64,000 bases of DNA from Mesocentrotus franciscanus (lineage: Eukaryota; Echinodermata; Echinoidea; Camarodonta; Strongylocentrotidae): the NCBI GenBank assembly GCA_037976565.1, contig CP137686.1:26125828-26189827 (forward strand). The letters are read 5' to 3'. A program made the position numbers and the translations under genes. The notes under the pieces are model-generated. The model was not told the DNA's origin. It did no database searches and saw nothing but the letters and a program-made list of their open reading frames with translations. This document shows, one piece after another, positions 1 through 11,700 of the stretch; position 1 is the stretch's first letter; every line of letters starts with the position of its first letter.

Positions 1-1018
1 TATATGCATTTTTTACAAATATAGAGATTGTATTTTTAAAAGCTATTGATTAAGTTGTCTGATCAAAATGACATGGACATGAAGTAAAGAAGTAATAATT
101 ATTTTGAACTTAATACAAGTATATATGTATCTCTCCCTCAAATTTGTGAACGGCAATTACAAGCTGATTTTCCACAAAATGATTCAAATACATCAGGGAC
201 CCTGCTCCTAATACTGGTAGATTAATTAGAACAATTCTCACATGATAGCAAATTATTTCACATCTTTTTGGTCAGAAAAGAAGTTGATTGAAAAAAAAAT
301 ATTGAAAAATACACTGTAGATGGACGTTGAAAAAGTTTGGAATTACGTTTTTTATATTTTTTTTTATTACACTAGTTGTACATGTCATTTGACATTTAAA
401 CTCAAAGAAAGTGAGGATTTCTTATATTTAAATGTTTTTTAAAATTTTTTATATAGTTTGCTACATGACAAAATTGGGGCACTTGGCACTGCAGGCAAAT
501 GCTTTTTATACTGTGAAAAACACAATATACCGGTATGAATTTAGTTTCTACTCCCTTCAAATCTCTTGTCTGCCAATGAATTGTTAACCCATTCTATGAG
601 AAGCATACACCTACGTGTACTTGGGTTGGGCCACAAAATGTAATTATTTTTAAGTGTCATATTAGAGTCTGTTTTTGTAGACTAAATAGTGCCTGTCAGA
701 TTTCAAAGGCCACTTCACATACTGTAGGATAGAGTACACCGTGGCTCGTTTTTAATTACGTGAGCTTCACATTGCTATATCTTCTAACACACAGATAGAT
801 GCAAGAACTTTGTTGCAGATACTGCTTTTATCCCCACTTAACATTCACTTACATGTAAAAAAAGACATGCTGTGGTTTCATATATCAACTAGTGTCCTAT
901 GAAACTTAAACACACATGCCGGAGCTTAAGGAGCCATAGGGGTGCAGCTGACAAGTGGTGGAGGGGTGTAAGAGCTAAAGAGGGGGTGGGGGAATAAGAG
1001 GGAGAGATAGATGTGGGG
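1..1018. other. 3' flank / probable 3' UTR of the minus-strand gene
   Basis: AT-rich sequence with no convincing ORF. If the exon at 1019-1363 is terminal, this stretch holds its 3' UTR and the downstream flank. Confidence 0.4.
363..368 (-). promoter_or_regulatory. Candidate polyadenylation signal AATAAA
   Basis: AATAAA on the minus strand about 650 nt beyond the stop codon at 1019. It is a perfect hexamer but in very AT-rich DNA, where it is expected by chance. Confidence 0.25.
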
Positions 1019-1363
1019 TCAATTATGCCAGTAGCGTACGATGGCTTGTCGAACCCACGTCATTTCGGGGCTGGAGGCGTGGCTCTCCGTGAGACTGTTG
1101 ACGGCCGACTCGGACCGGCAGCTCCCAGGGCTAATAGGACTGAGGGGTGCCGGTCGGATACCCCCGATGGAGTCCGGTTCAGGACTGGAAGCAGATCGGT
1201 TAGAGACCACAGAGGAGCTACGACTAACCCCGCAGAAGCACTTCTTGCCTGATGCGGGCAGCGTGTTGCCTAGGAGACGAAGCAGAGCCTCGTACTGGTG
1301 GCGCTGTTTACGGCCGTCGTCCCCGAGAGGCTCTTTGCTGATGAGTGTGCTGTTGTTGTTCTG
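1019..1363 (-). CDS. Terminal coding exon, Ser/Pro-rich C-terminal tail (gene link uncertain)
   Basis: A GC-rich island in AT-rich DNA. The minus frame is open from acceptor GACTTACAG to TGA at 1021-1019, giving 114 residues. It begins QNNNSTLISKEPLGDDG, then RHQYEALLRLLGNTLP, KKCFCGVSRSSS, a Ser/Pro-rich stretch and EMTWVRQAIVRYWHN at the end. A stop lies just above the acceptor, as expected for a true exon edge. Being last in order on this strand, it is probably an alternative or extended C-terminus of the SCHIP1-type gene. Vertebrate SCHIP1 has only a short tail at this point, so this would be unusual. The phase does not fit the 5019 donor at the first AG; it would fit at the AG ending at 1350, or through an unseen exon. 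Confidence 0.6.
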   Translation of the reverse strand, partial: QNNNSTLISKEPLGDDGRKQRHQYEALLRLLGNTLPASGKKCFCGVSRSSSVVSNRSASSPEPDSIGGIRPAPLSPISPGSCRSESAVNSLTESHASSPEMTWVRQAIVRYWHN

Positions 1364-2727
1364 CTGTAAGTCTAATCAAAGTAAATAATTAGATGAAAAG
1401 CGTTGATGACAAACTGACAAAAAAACAAACAATTAAAACATATAAATACATTAACAAATATAGGGGGACATATTTCAATATGATACCGACACATATACAT
1501 CTACAAATGAACACATATCAAGAGATTTCACACTACATGGACTCAATATAGCAATGTTACATCAAATACAAAGCTACAAGTAGCTACATTTCTGTGCTAC
1601 ACAAAAACAAATACTTATAAAATCTGTGTAATTTGAGCTGGCAATGCAAATGGATATGATGGGTCATAAATGTGTCTTTCAAATGTATATACCATACATG
1701 AACTGATAATTAAAATACAACAAAACACTGCATTTGTATCAAGTATTGTTCATGTTGGTATTTGCATTGTAATCAGACTATAAGGATATTTAAATATAAA
1801 TTGGTATGTTCAATAAAAAGACATTTCTTTCATTTTCATTTTTGATTTTCATTAATGAATGCAATTAAAGCAATTAACAATGTTGCCCATGAAGTCTACA
1901 TGTGTTTGAATTCTATTCATCACATACTTTGCTTTTGAAAAGCAAAATTGTGAACAGTGACTTTAGTGCAGTGCTTGGAATGAAAACAGAAAAAAAATCT
2001 ACTTGCAAAAGATAGGAAAAGCAACCAGACAACTGAAATAAGGCGAGCTCTTGATGAACACCACATCTAAAACTCCTCGGAGAAAAGAGACAGAAAATGA
2101 CATGAAACAGGATGAAAGTGACAATCATTTATAGAGAATAAAATTCCCAGGTCAGGTCAAATGTTAAAGGTCATTCCTGCACATCTACAATGAATAGGAT
2201 TGCTTAGCACTGCCATAATCAAGCGGACGATATACATTGATGGCAACTGCATGAGCACTGAATTCTAAGCTTGCTAATCTCATCAAAAAATGTACTTGTC
2301 TTTTTAATCATTTTGTTTACAAAGTGCTAATAACAGCAATCAGTAAGAATGACCTTGAGTGACCTTTGACCTGCCCTGGGTCATCACAATGAGCAGGGTT
2401 TACAACTAGGGTGCATCGAAGGAACCAATTTAAATCAATTTTCTTTTTGCACAAATGGCAAGAAATAAAGGCAGAAAGGAAAAATGGTGGCACTACTGCG
2501 ATGCTGTATCCTAAATCTCTACTAAGAATTGAAACATTGTTTCTTGTTACTAAAAAACTATGTAGCGTAAAAAGGAAAGAGACCTCCTCATTTTAAGAAT
2601 TTGCTCCCATTTTATGTTACTTATCCTTGTTATGAATGTCATGATTATTCCATGCTATGAAGTATAATATTTTGATGCATTTGTTCATGAAGATTTTTAA
2701 TTTAGTGGCATGCATCTTGCAGATGTC

Positions 2728-2772
<45 letters not shown>

Positions 2773-5700
2773 AATGCATGTAAGAGAGGAGTGCGTCAAA
2801 GAAAGAAAGAGAGTGATACAGGGGGATAAATCCATGTACTGTACATCCTTTCTATGAAAAGTGCATGTATAATATGGTATAAAGATTCCCACATAATGAC
2901 TGGTACAGAATATATTCCACTAGGTCCATATTTAGAGAATTACAAGTAGCCAGATTAACCATTACCAGATTTTTTGTAAAATTGCACCAAAATACTAACA
3001 ATCTAGGATTAGTGCTCCAGTGTGAAAGCTTTTTGCCTCATTCCTTCAGAAATGGGCCCCATGCTGTCTGTTGAGAGCCAGAAGGGTATAAACCCCTGTG
3101 TCATGAAATACAAGTTAAAGCCTTCTTCCTCTCAGCACAAAATACAGGTGTATGTGATAGAATTATATCTCCAAGTCAAATCCTACCAAAAAGGATTGAA
3201 ATTTATCAATAATGATACAAGAATTAAGAGAACAATGCATATGCCATGTACCCAGACCCAAATATCGCAGAGAATTTGAGAAAACGGAATATGTAATGCA
3301 TCAGAATAACCCGATATGTCCAGAAGATATTAACAGTGGAAGATCAAGAAAAGAGCAGATCCAGCATTTCCACCCAAATTATATTTTGGATTGTTTAAAC
3401 CCACCATGATGACATGGAGGCAGGGGAGAATGGAAAGAAAACACACAGATTAGTTGACTTCAAAAAGAGGGTAATGGTTAGTGCAAAATTAAACACAAAT
3501 GAAATGCAAGCAAGTTAATAAATCAATCATACAAGTATATGTAACATACAGCATGCTTGTGCAAACACACAATTTACAAATGTGCATTGTGATAATATAA
3601 AATGGTTTCTAGTGCACCAAGATGATAAAATGGAAGGAGGTTCATGTTTTAATACATGCATACATTCATAAATTCATGAAGTGTTCAAACAGCAAAAATT
3701 GTTCAACACAAAATATTATACATATATCATACTGAATCACACATTGATTAAATATACAGTTAACAACTAAATTATTCAAACCCTTATCAATTTTTGTAAT
3801 TTGTTAAGAATGGGAAAAAGTGATCTGTCCTGATTGATGTTTCTTAAGAATGTGAATTATTGAAGCTTTCATCTAAAAGTATTCAACAAATGCCCTTATT
3901 CAACCAGTCCACCTTTCATTCTTGATTTTAGAAAAAAAAACAAAACAAAACAAAACAGCAAATTTGACAAGGGGTATGAATAATTCAAATTTTAACTTTA
4001 TATGTATTCAGTACAATTGATAGTATCGAGTGATATTCATACTGTACGCTATATGATCCGAATGCGATCTGATTTCATGAGAAACTGCAATCTATTTAAA
4101 TATAAAGTTATAAACATGCATTTTTCTTAAAAGTTGAGTGAACAACAGAGGAAAGGCCTGATCACATGAGAATAATAGTGACGTCAGGCCAGTTTCAAGA
4201 CAGTTCCCGATATGGAATTTTCTAAGACTGGAAGGCCTATATTATCCTACAGTTTCTATTTCACTATTCACATGACCACTAAGCTCCTCAGACAGAAAGA
4301 ATTTATGTTTTCTCATTTTCATATCTTATGTTAATGCATTTTCTTCTAAAATCAGATCGGAGTCAGATCACATGGTGTCCAGTGGGTGTTATACAATTCA
4401 ATCTTTTGATAAACAGAGATGTGATAACCATGCATAGATTAGATGCATTCCAATATCAGTTAGAGATGATGTTCATTCCAAGTTAGTGCTCTCTTTGATA
4501 ACCATCCCCAAATCCGTTATTGTCAAAGATTAGTATTTCCAATAAGTTGTGTAGTATGCACTTTAGATTATTCTCAGAAGAGAGATTTTGAGAGATATAA
4601 TAAAGAAACTACCCACCCACTAAATCCTTACTTAGACTCTTTGCTTTAGAAATTGAACAGTTATGATGTAAATAATCTACTTACATCTGCCCCCTCTCTT
4701 CCCAAAGAAAACTTGTAATACATGACCAATGTCATGTCTTTTGTCTGATTACACTATAATTTTAGGACTGCCAGAAAAAAAATAACTCTACAAATTTAGT
4801 AAAATTGAGGTTAATTCCCCCCCCCCATCTATTTATCTGGCTTGATATCAATGACATGGCAATTAAGGACACCCCCAGATGCCCGTAAACAATGGCCCAA
4901 CTCCTAGACTACTGTCATTCCCATAGGCTTAATACATGGACCATCAGGTTCCTGTAGACAATGGTTTTAACATCGATGCATCCTGGTTTGAACCCCTGAC
5001 TCACTCATTCTAATCCACCTGTTCAGATCCTCTATGTCTATGAGTCTTGACTCCTGTTCCCTCTTATGGGAGTCCCGTGCCAGCAGACACTGCACCAGAT
5101 CCTCATTCAGCCCTGGAGAGCAAAGATGAAAAAGACACATTATGGCTTGCCTCTTTAAACTCACTTTTAAAGTTGTGAGTGAAAAATTTACTGATGCTTG
5201 TGATCTATTGTCCAACAAGAAAATGAAGAAAGCAAATACATTTGTTTAAAAAAAAGCTACAAACTTTCATCAGTACATTTCAGTATGCTGAAGTCAGTAT
5301 GTTTACAAAAACTTAAGTATATTTCAAAATGTTGTTATAAAATGCTGCAAATCAATGCCAGTTCAGTTCTCAATTAAGCTCCAGGGGACCTTATAAGTCC
5401 TATACCAGAAAAGGTACAATATGTAACTGAGCATGAAATGCCTTACTCATATAAAGGTATCTAGAGATTTGCTTATCTTCATCTTAAACCTGGTTTACCA
5501 AGCATCTACTTCATCCTATGAGCCATAGCCACCTATTCTACACCTGCAGAGCATCAAATGATGTTTCTTTTTAAAGCACTTTTCACAAAACAGGTGCATT
5601 TTCATGATATCATTCATTAAAACAGTGCAAACTCATACCCCCAAGATTGATGTTCTACACTGATACAACAGACTTAACTTACTTTCAATTTGTGAGTGTA

Positions 5701-8700
5701 GATCATTGAGGATGATTTGGAGTTTGCTGACATTCATTCTGCTCAAGGTTTTATACTGGAACCGTTTCCCAAGCAGACTGATGGGTAGATCACCCAAACC
5801 TGATAAATGACACTGGGAAAGAGAAAGATAAAGAGTTGATTAGACATCAAGGAATAAAACATGTATTTCACACTGCTATTCATAAATGAGGGCAAAACAG
5901 TGCCTACTAATTCCCAAAACCTGTTAGCACCAACTAAAAATTAACATTCTCCTTTACATGTATAGCATAAATACAACTTATGGAGCAACATCACATATTT
6001 AACAATATACATATCTCTATGTGCTTCCAAAGAGCTTTGGTCTATCACCCTGGCTCTAGCCTACATGTAGCTGCTCTGATCAGGCACTGAAGCATTCAAG
6101 GAATTACTTCCTACCAGGTAACCACTTATCAAACATGGGTTGAGAGTGGCTGATGTAGATTAATGTCTTGATAATAATAATAATGCTCTAACAGGGATTC
6201 TAAACCTGTACCTTGTGATCCATGGACCCATGACTTATCCACTGGACCAGGACACCTCTACTGCTGCTCCATGTGCATTGTGCTTACAAGGTCTGATGTC
6301 AGTGAGGTCTTTCTCTGTTGCCTGTCCAGCTCCCATATGCCTCAGATATGAAGGGGGGATCGATGGAGGGAGGAAGGGGATAATCTAGTGGATATCTGTC
6401 CTAAAACTATTCTTACCAGGGCTGATGATGGTGAGGACTTTCTCTGTTGCCTCTCCAATTCCATCTGTAATTTAGCCAGTGGTTCCGCCTTGGCCCAGGC
6501 TATCCTGGCCTCTTCCTGCAGGTGTGCTTTCTTTGATTCAAAATCTTCAATGTCTTCAAATGTTACTGATGGAGCCTGGAAAGAGGAAGAAAGCACGGAA
6601 ATGGCAGTGTGAAACAAAAAGAATTGGAAGATGAATCTACAATCGTTTCAAATCGTTCTACCAGTGTTTTTACAGGTTCTACAACACACTCTTTGGCGAC
6701 TATTGCTTTGCTACATGTACAGTATCAGTTTCCTACAATACCCAAATTCCTAAGTTCAACCCTGGACAAAACACTAATCCTAACCCTCACACAACCCTAG
6801 AACAGAGAGAGACTTGTTTCGAGGCATGTTCTAACTAAGCCAAACTCAACAAAGCTCTGCAAATAAAACCATCTTGTACTGTCTGTTTTAACAACTTCAT
6901 TTTCTGCGATAACAAACCCTGTTGACTTGGATGGGATAGCCAACCTTGAATGCTTGATAGCATGTTGCTCCGAAGAAGAACAGAACAATCATTATTATTT
7001 CTATTTAAATGATGAAAGTTTGAACAACTCCTGTACCCAATAACTAATTTTGGTTAGCTTCGGCACCTAAGCAAACTAATACTATGATTATTGTTGGTCA
7101 TATCACTTGTTGAAAGTCACAAGGTCGTTAATTCTGTGTCAAATGATATGAATGATGGCCTTTCTGGCTCTCATAGGATGATACATAAAGCATATACCTT
7201 TGGAGAAGCTGCACTGCTGGTACTACTTGCACTACACTCTCTGCTGAACAGGTACCGACTGTCTCTATTGCCTACAATAGGTCCTGGAATAGTGCTGGTA
7301 GATGCCATGGGCATGGCAACAACCTTTGACCCTTCATCATCCGAGTCAAGATTCTCGTTGACGAAGCATATCTGGAGGTTCATGCCGCCCTGGAGCCGAG
7401 CAGAGAGCTTGTCCCGCCCTTTGCCATAAATGTCGCCCTCTGCCTCTTCATCCCCACCCATGGCTAGCTTGCGGAGGATCTCCTGGCGCGAATTCTTCTG
7501 CGACTGATTGTAAGGAAAGACGAATCATCAATGTCATTCATATACATCTAATTGACTCTTTAACACATGAAAAAGTTGTCCAAAAGATTTTTATGTTTGA
7601 TTATGATATGAGCCTAAACTAAACTGAAGCAAAACAACTTGCATCTTCAAAAACTTTAATAGCATGTACAGTGATTTTATTCTTCATAAACTAAATTGTT
7701 ATATGTACAATATACCATGTCTACTTGATACATACATACACGTACCTGTATATTAGATCGGGGACCATATTACTAAGCTAGTTGTCAACTAATTACAGAG
7801 GCTATAGTACATACATGGTGTTAGCTGACAACAATATGAATTAGGCTTAGAAAGGTTTTATGAATATGACCCCAGATGAATGCCAAATTGACTACCGGTA
7901 TAGTCATATTTCAGTCATAATACATGTACACATACCAAGATCTAATTCTATAGTAAACCTTACAATTTGTAGAGTGTAATCATAAAGGCACAGACAATAA
8001 CACTGATTTCTCTCATTTATATATATACATGAAGGTTAACATCCTACACTTACCATTGTCTTATCAACTATGAACCGCAGAAGCTAAGAAACGTCTCAAA
8101 CTTTAATACAGAGTGCACACTCAATGGGGTTTTTAACTATATAGTCATTCAAAGCAGAACTCTATATATAGCTTTCACTTGACTTTGCAGCAGACAAACA
8201 GGAATAACACAAGCATGATTGACCTAATACGACTTCCTTCCGACACTCCTAACTATTTTGTCACTTCTAGTTGTCATACAAACTTCTGATTGTTCTCAAT
8301 AGCAAGTTTTAGAATTGCAACTGCACCCTTAACCGATTAGATATGATTGCTTCTTCATCCAACACACATTCACATTGGCTTTAATCCAGAGTTATTTTGG
8401 AGTTGAGCATTCAGTAATTTATAATCTGCCAACTCTACAATTCTATGGCTTTTTCTCGCTTCAATAATATTGAATCACAAAAAGGGGTACACATTCCTCT
8501 GAGATTAACTCTTAATGCCATTATAGCAGGGCTTCTATTATTATGTAATAATCGTCCCAATTTGTTGACTATTTTATCTTGCTCCGAAAATCAGAATTAA
8601 ATGTAAAAGACATTCCAAATCATCTGAAGCAAAGACTAAGCAAAGACTTTCTTTGATCTCTTTCAATATAACCTGAATTTGTACATTGCCACACTGTAAT

Positions 8701-11700
8701 TTTCCTTTATTTCCCTCCATCGATTGATCACTACAATCTGTGTACCGGTAGCTTTAAATATATGGAGTTCTCCTTTTTTTACTTTCATTCAAATTCCAGA
8801 TCACATGTGTCTACAGGTATTTTACCACTTTAACCGGAACTGTAAGTTAATACAAAATAAACAGACTGAAAACTATTCTAGAGTGAAGGTGGATTCCATG
8901 TCTGAGAATTCCAGTATATGAATACTGTAGATACAAAACCCTATGAACTGAGCAAGGATGAAACAGGCTTTAATTCAGCCCAGGTAAAGGTAATACACAC
9001 CTGTTTAGCACTTTGTTGTTGCTCCTCTTCCTTTTCCATTTTTGCAAGGTGTTTCTCCAATGAGTCCCAATCCAACACAGGCAAGGCTGTATCTAGGCCA
9101 GCCGCACTCTTACATAGCCCACCTCTAGGGGGCGCCCCACCCTCCCTAATCGACCTCTTCCCGACGGAGGGGTCAGAGTTTGTACAACGTGCGGTGGTGG
9201 TGGTGTTCGTGACCATAGTCTGCGTGTTTGTGCCCCGATTGCATGTTGTTGTGGTTGTTGCGCCTGTTGTTGCAGGTGCACTGTGCACAGGGCTGATCTG
9301 ACTATGAGTCAACGTCGTGGTGCTGCACAGTACGGAGGAAGTCGTTGAATGTGTCACTCGATTAGTTTCATTGGGGGTTGTTTCCCCTACTCTATTTATG
9401 CTCCTTTCATTCCCACCAACCTGGTGAAGGGTACTGGAGGGGTCTGGTTGTCCATGTAAGCCGTGCCTAGCTTCGTTTTAAGTTTTGCCAGAGCCTCAGT
9501 GAGTTCAGACTCCTCCATGAGGCAGGAAGAAGCATTTGCGTTGAAATCGTTTGTGTTTTTATTCTGGTCGAACGACTCAATGTGAGGGGAGCCCTCTGTA
9601 GTCCTCATTTCACTAGGGCTGGGAGTTTCTTTCCCACCTATATTCCTGGACAACGACACCACGGGTCTCTTGCCGATGTGTTCGTTCCCGCCCTCCCCCT
9701 CGGGTGAGGTCACACAACTTGAGCTTGCATAATAATCGCTCTCCTCGTTCTGCGAGTCAAAATCGAGCGAATCCTCCATGATTCTTTCCTCCATGGCTGC
9801 CAACTCCTCCGCCAGACTCAAACGGTTTATACCCTGGCGTCTTCGGCTTGGCGTTTCTGGAGATGTTTCATAGCAGGCTTTGTCGTCCAGCTCAACGCTG
9901 CTCCCCAGATCGTGCAGCATGGCGATCCCCTTCTTGGAACCTCCCACTGCCGTCATGGCAACAGGTTCTGACTGGCTCTCACCACCTGCGGACAAATCAA
10001 CAATATAAAGAGTGACCTGAATGTCCTGTGGTTGTCGATTGATCTGTTTTGGTGTTCTATTTTCATTTGGACAAATAAACTACAATCATGTCAAGATATT
10101 CACTGGATAGAATACTATAAATATCAAAAGATGAAAAGGGAGTATGAGAGCTACACACATGTACATACCGTATGTGTATCTTATGTACTTCTATGTCAAT
10201 ATTGAAACAGAAATGAAAAAATATGAAAACAATCCAGAACAGAAAAGAAAATAATAAAGATGAGAGGCCTGAAGGGAAAATTATATATTTCTCTAATTAT
10301 TGCAGTAATATCTTTACAAGATAATTTTAGGCATAGTCTTTGATCAAATTCCTTAAAGGTACATGTATAGACCAGTTTTGGAAACGCCCCCCTCTCAAAA
10401 AATGAAATGGAAGCTGCTCTTATTACCAATCATGTCAAAGAATATGTTTTGACTAATAAGTGATGATACAAACACTGCCGGGAAACAGCCTATTAATTGA
10501 TATATTTGGTAAATTATCATATCGATCTGGACTGGATAGATATCGTGATCGCGTATATAGTCCCATATACATCTTTCTGTGTACAGTGCTTGTAACTTTA
10601 CCAAGACTGGGCCAAATTTCTTATCATTTTGATGATTCCAGAACCTTGCAGTATAATACTAGAGGTGTCCACAATGATCTACATTTGTCAGGTGTTAAAT
10701 GGGTTAGGATAAAGCTAATTGCTTAGATTAGCAAGAATGACGCCTGGCTGGAATGCTGCATACATTGTGTGCAGGTAAGCCTGAATCCGATGACCTATAT
10801 ATCTGTGCAGATATTATTATTATATGCTAGATGATCAACCTTTTCTGATCGATTCCACAACATTTCTTTCACAATGCAATCGCATGACCAGAACTGGTCT
10901 ATACCTTTAAGTTTACAGTAATTTCAAATCCCTCATTTCATAGAACACTAGAATTAATTAAATTATTTGTCTCTAATAGTTACTAAGGAGTCATTTAAAT
11001 ATTGATAAAGAGACAGACACAAACAAAAGTCCACAAAATTCTCATATACAGTTAACTACTAAATCATTCATACCCCTCGTAAATTTGTTGTTTTTCATAA
11101 CTCAAGAATGAAAGGTGGACTGGTTGAATTAGGGCCTTTGTTGAATACTTTTAGATAAAAGCATTAATATGTCACATTCTCAAGGAACATAAATTGTTTA
11201 CATACTTTATTTATAATTTATTCAAAACTTGATAAGGGTAGGAATAATTCAGTTGTGAACTGTATGTTTAATCAATGTGTGATTCAGTATGATATATGTA
11301 TAATATTTTATGTTGAACAAGTTGTGCTGTTTGAACACTTCATGAAATATGACTTTATGTAAATGTTTATTTGAAACTGAACATCTAATAAAAAATAATG
11401 CATATACACACACTCCCCCCCCCCAAAAAAAATAAAATCAAACACTAAAAATTCAAATACCCCAACTGCCTTTGGCAGTGCATCATTGCTATACTTGAAC
11501 AATAATTCATTATGAACATTCATAACCACAAAAAGTTTATAAAAAAAAAAATCATAAATCATTGAGCTTGTATGATGTACATAACATCACCAATCCCTGT
11601 CATATATCATCATAGGAGAGAAATCACTCATACTGTTCTCAAATTAATTGGATCTACTTCTCACGAAAGTTGATTAATCCGGACAAAAATCAATTTCAAT

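Larger units (their letters stand above)
1364..5018. other. Intron or inter-exon region before the terminal exon
   Basis: AT-rich non-coding DNA. It contains a (TA)n(GA)n microsatellite at 2729-2770, a 66 bp palindrome at 3071-3136 and a dispersed repeat at 3655-4000. No further exon could be recognised, although one is needed if the 5019 donor joins the 1363 acceptor in frame. Confidence 0.5.

Noticed and set aside
1041..1388. 115-codon plus-strand ORF in the GC-rich island
   Set aside because: Shadow of the minus-strand exon 1363-1019, which has proper splice and stop signals and protein-like composition.
4967..5018. Read-through extension of the last coiled-coil exon
   Set aside because: Not SCHIP1-like, and overlaps a B-box-like GGTTCAAACC; kept as an alternative end rather than as coding.
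6600..6990. Possible extra exon near 6797-6988
   Set aside because: No matching splice sites and the phases of neighbouring exons already fit without it.
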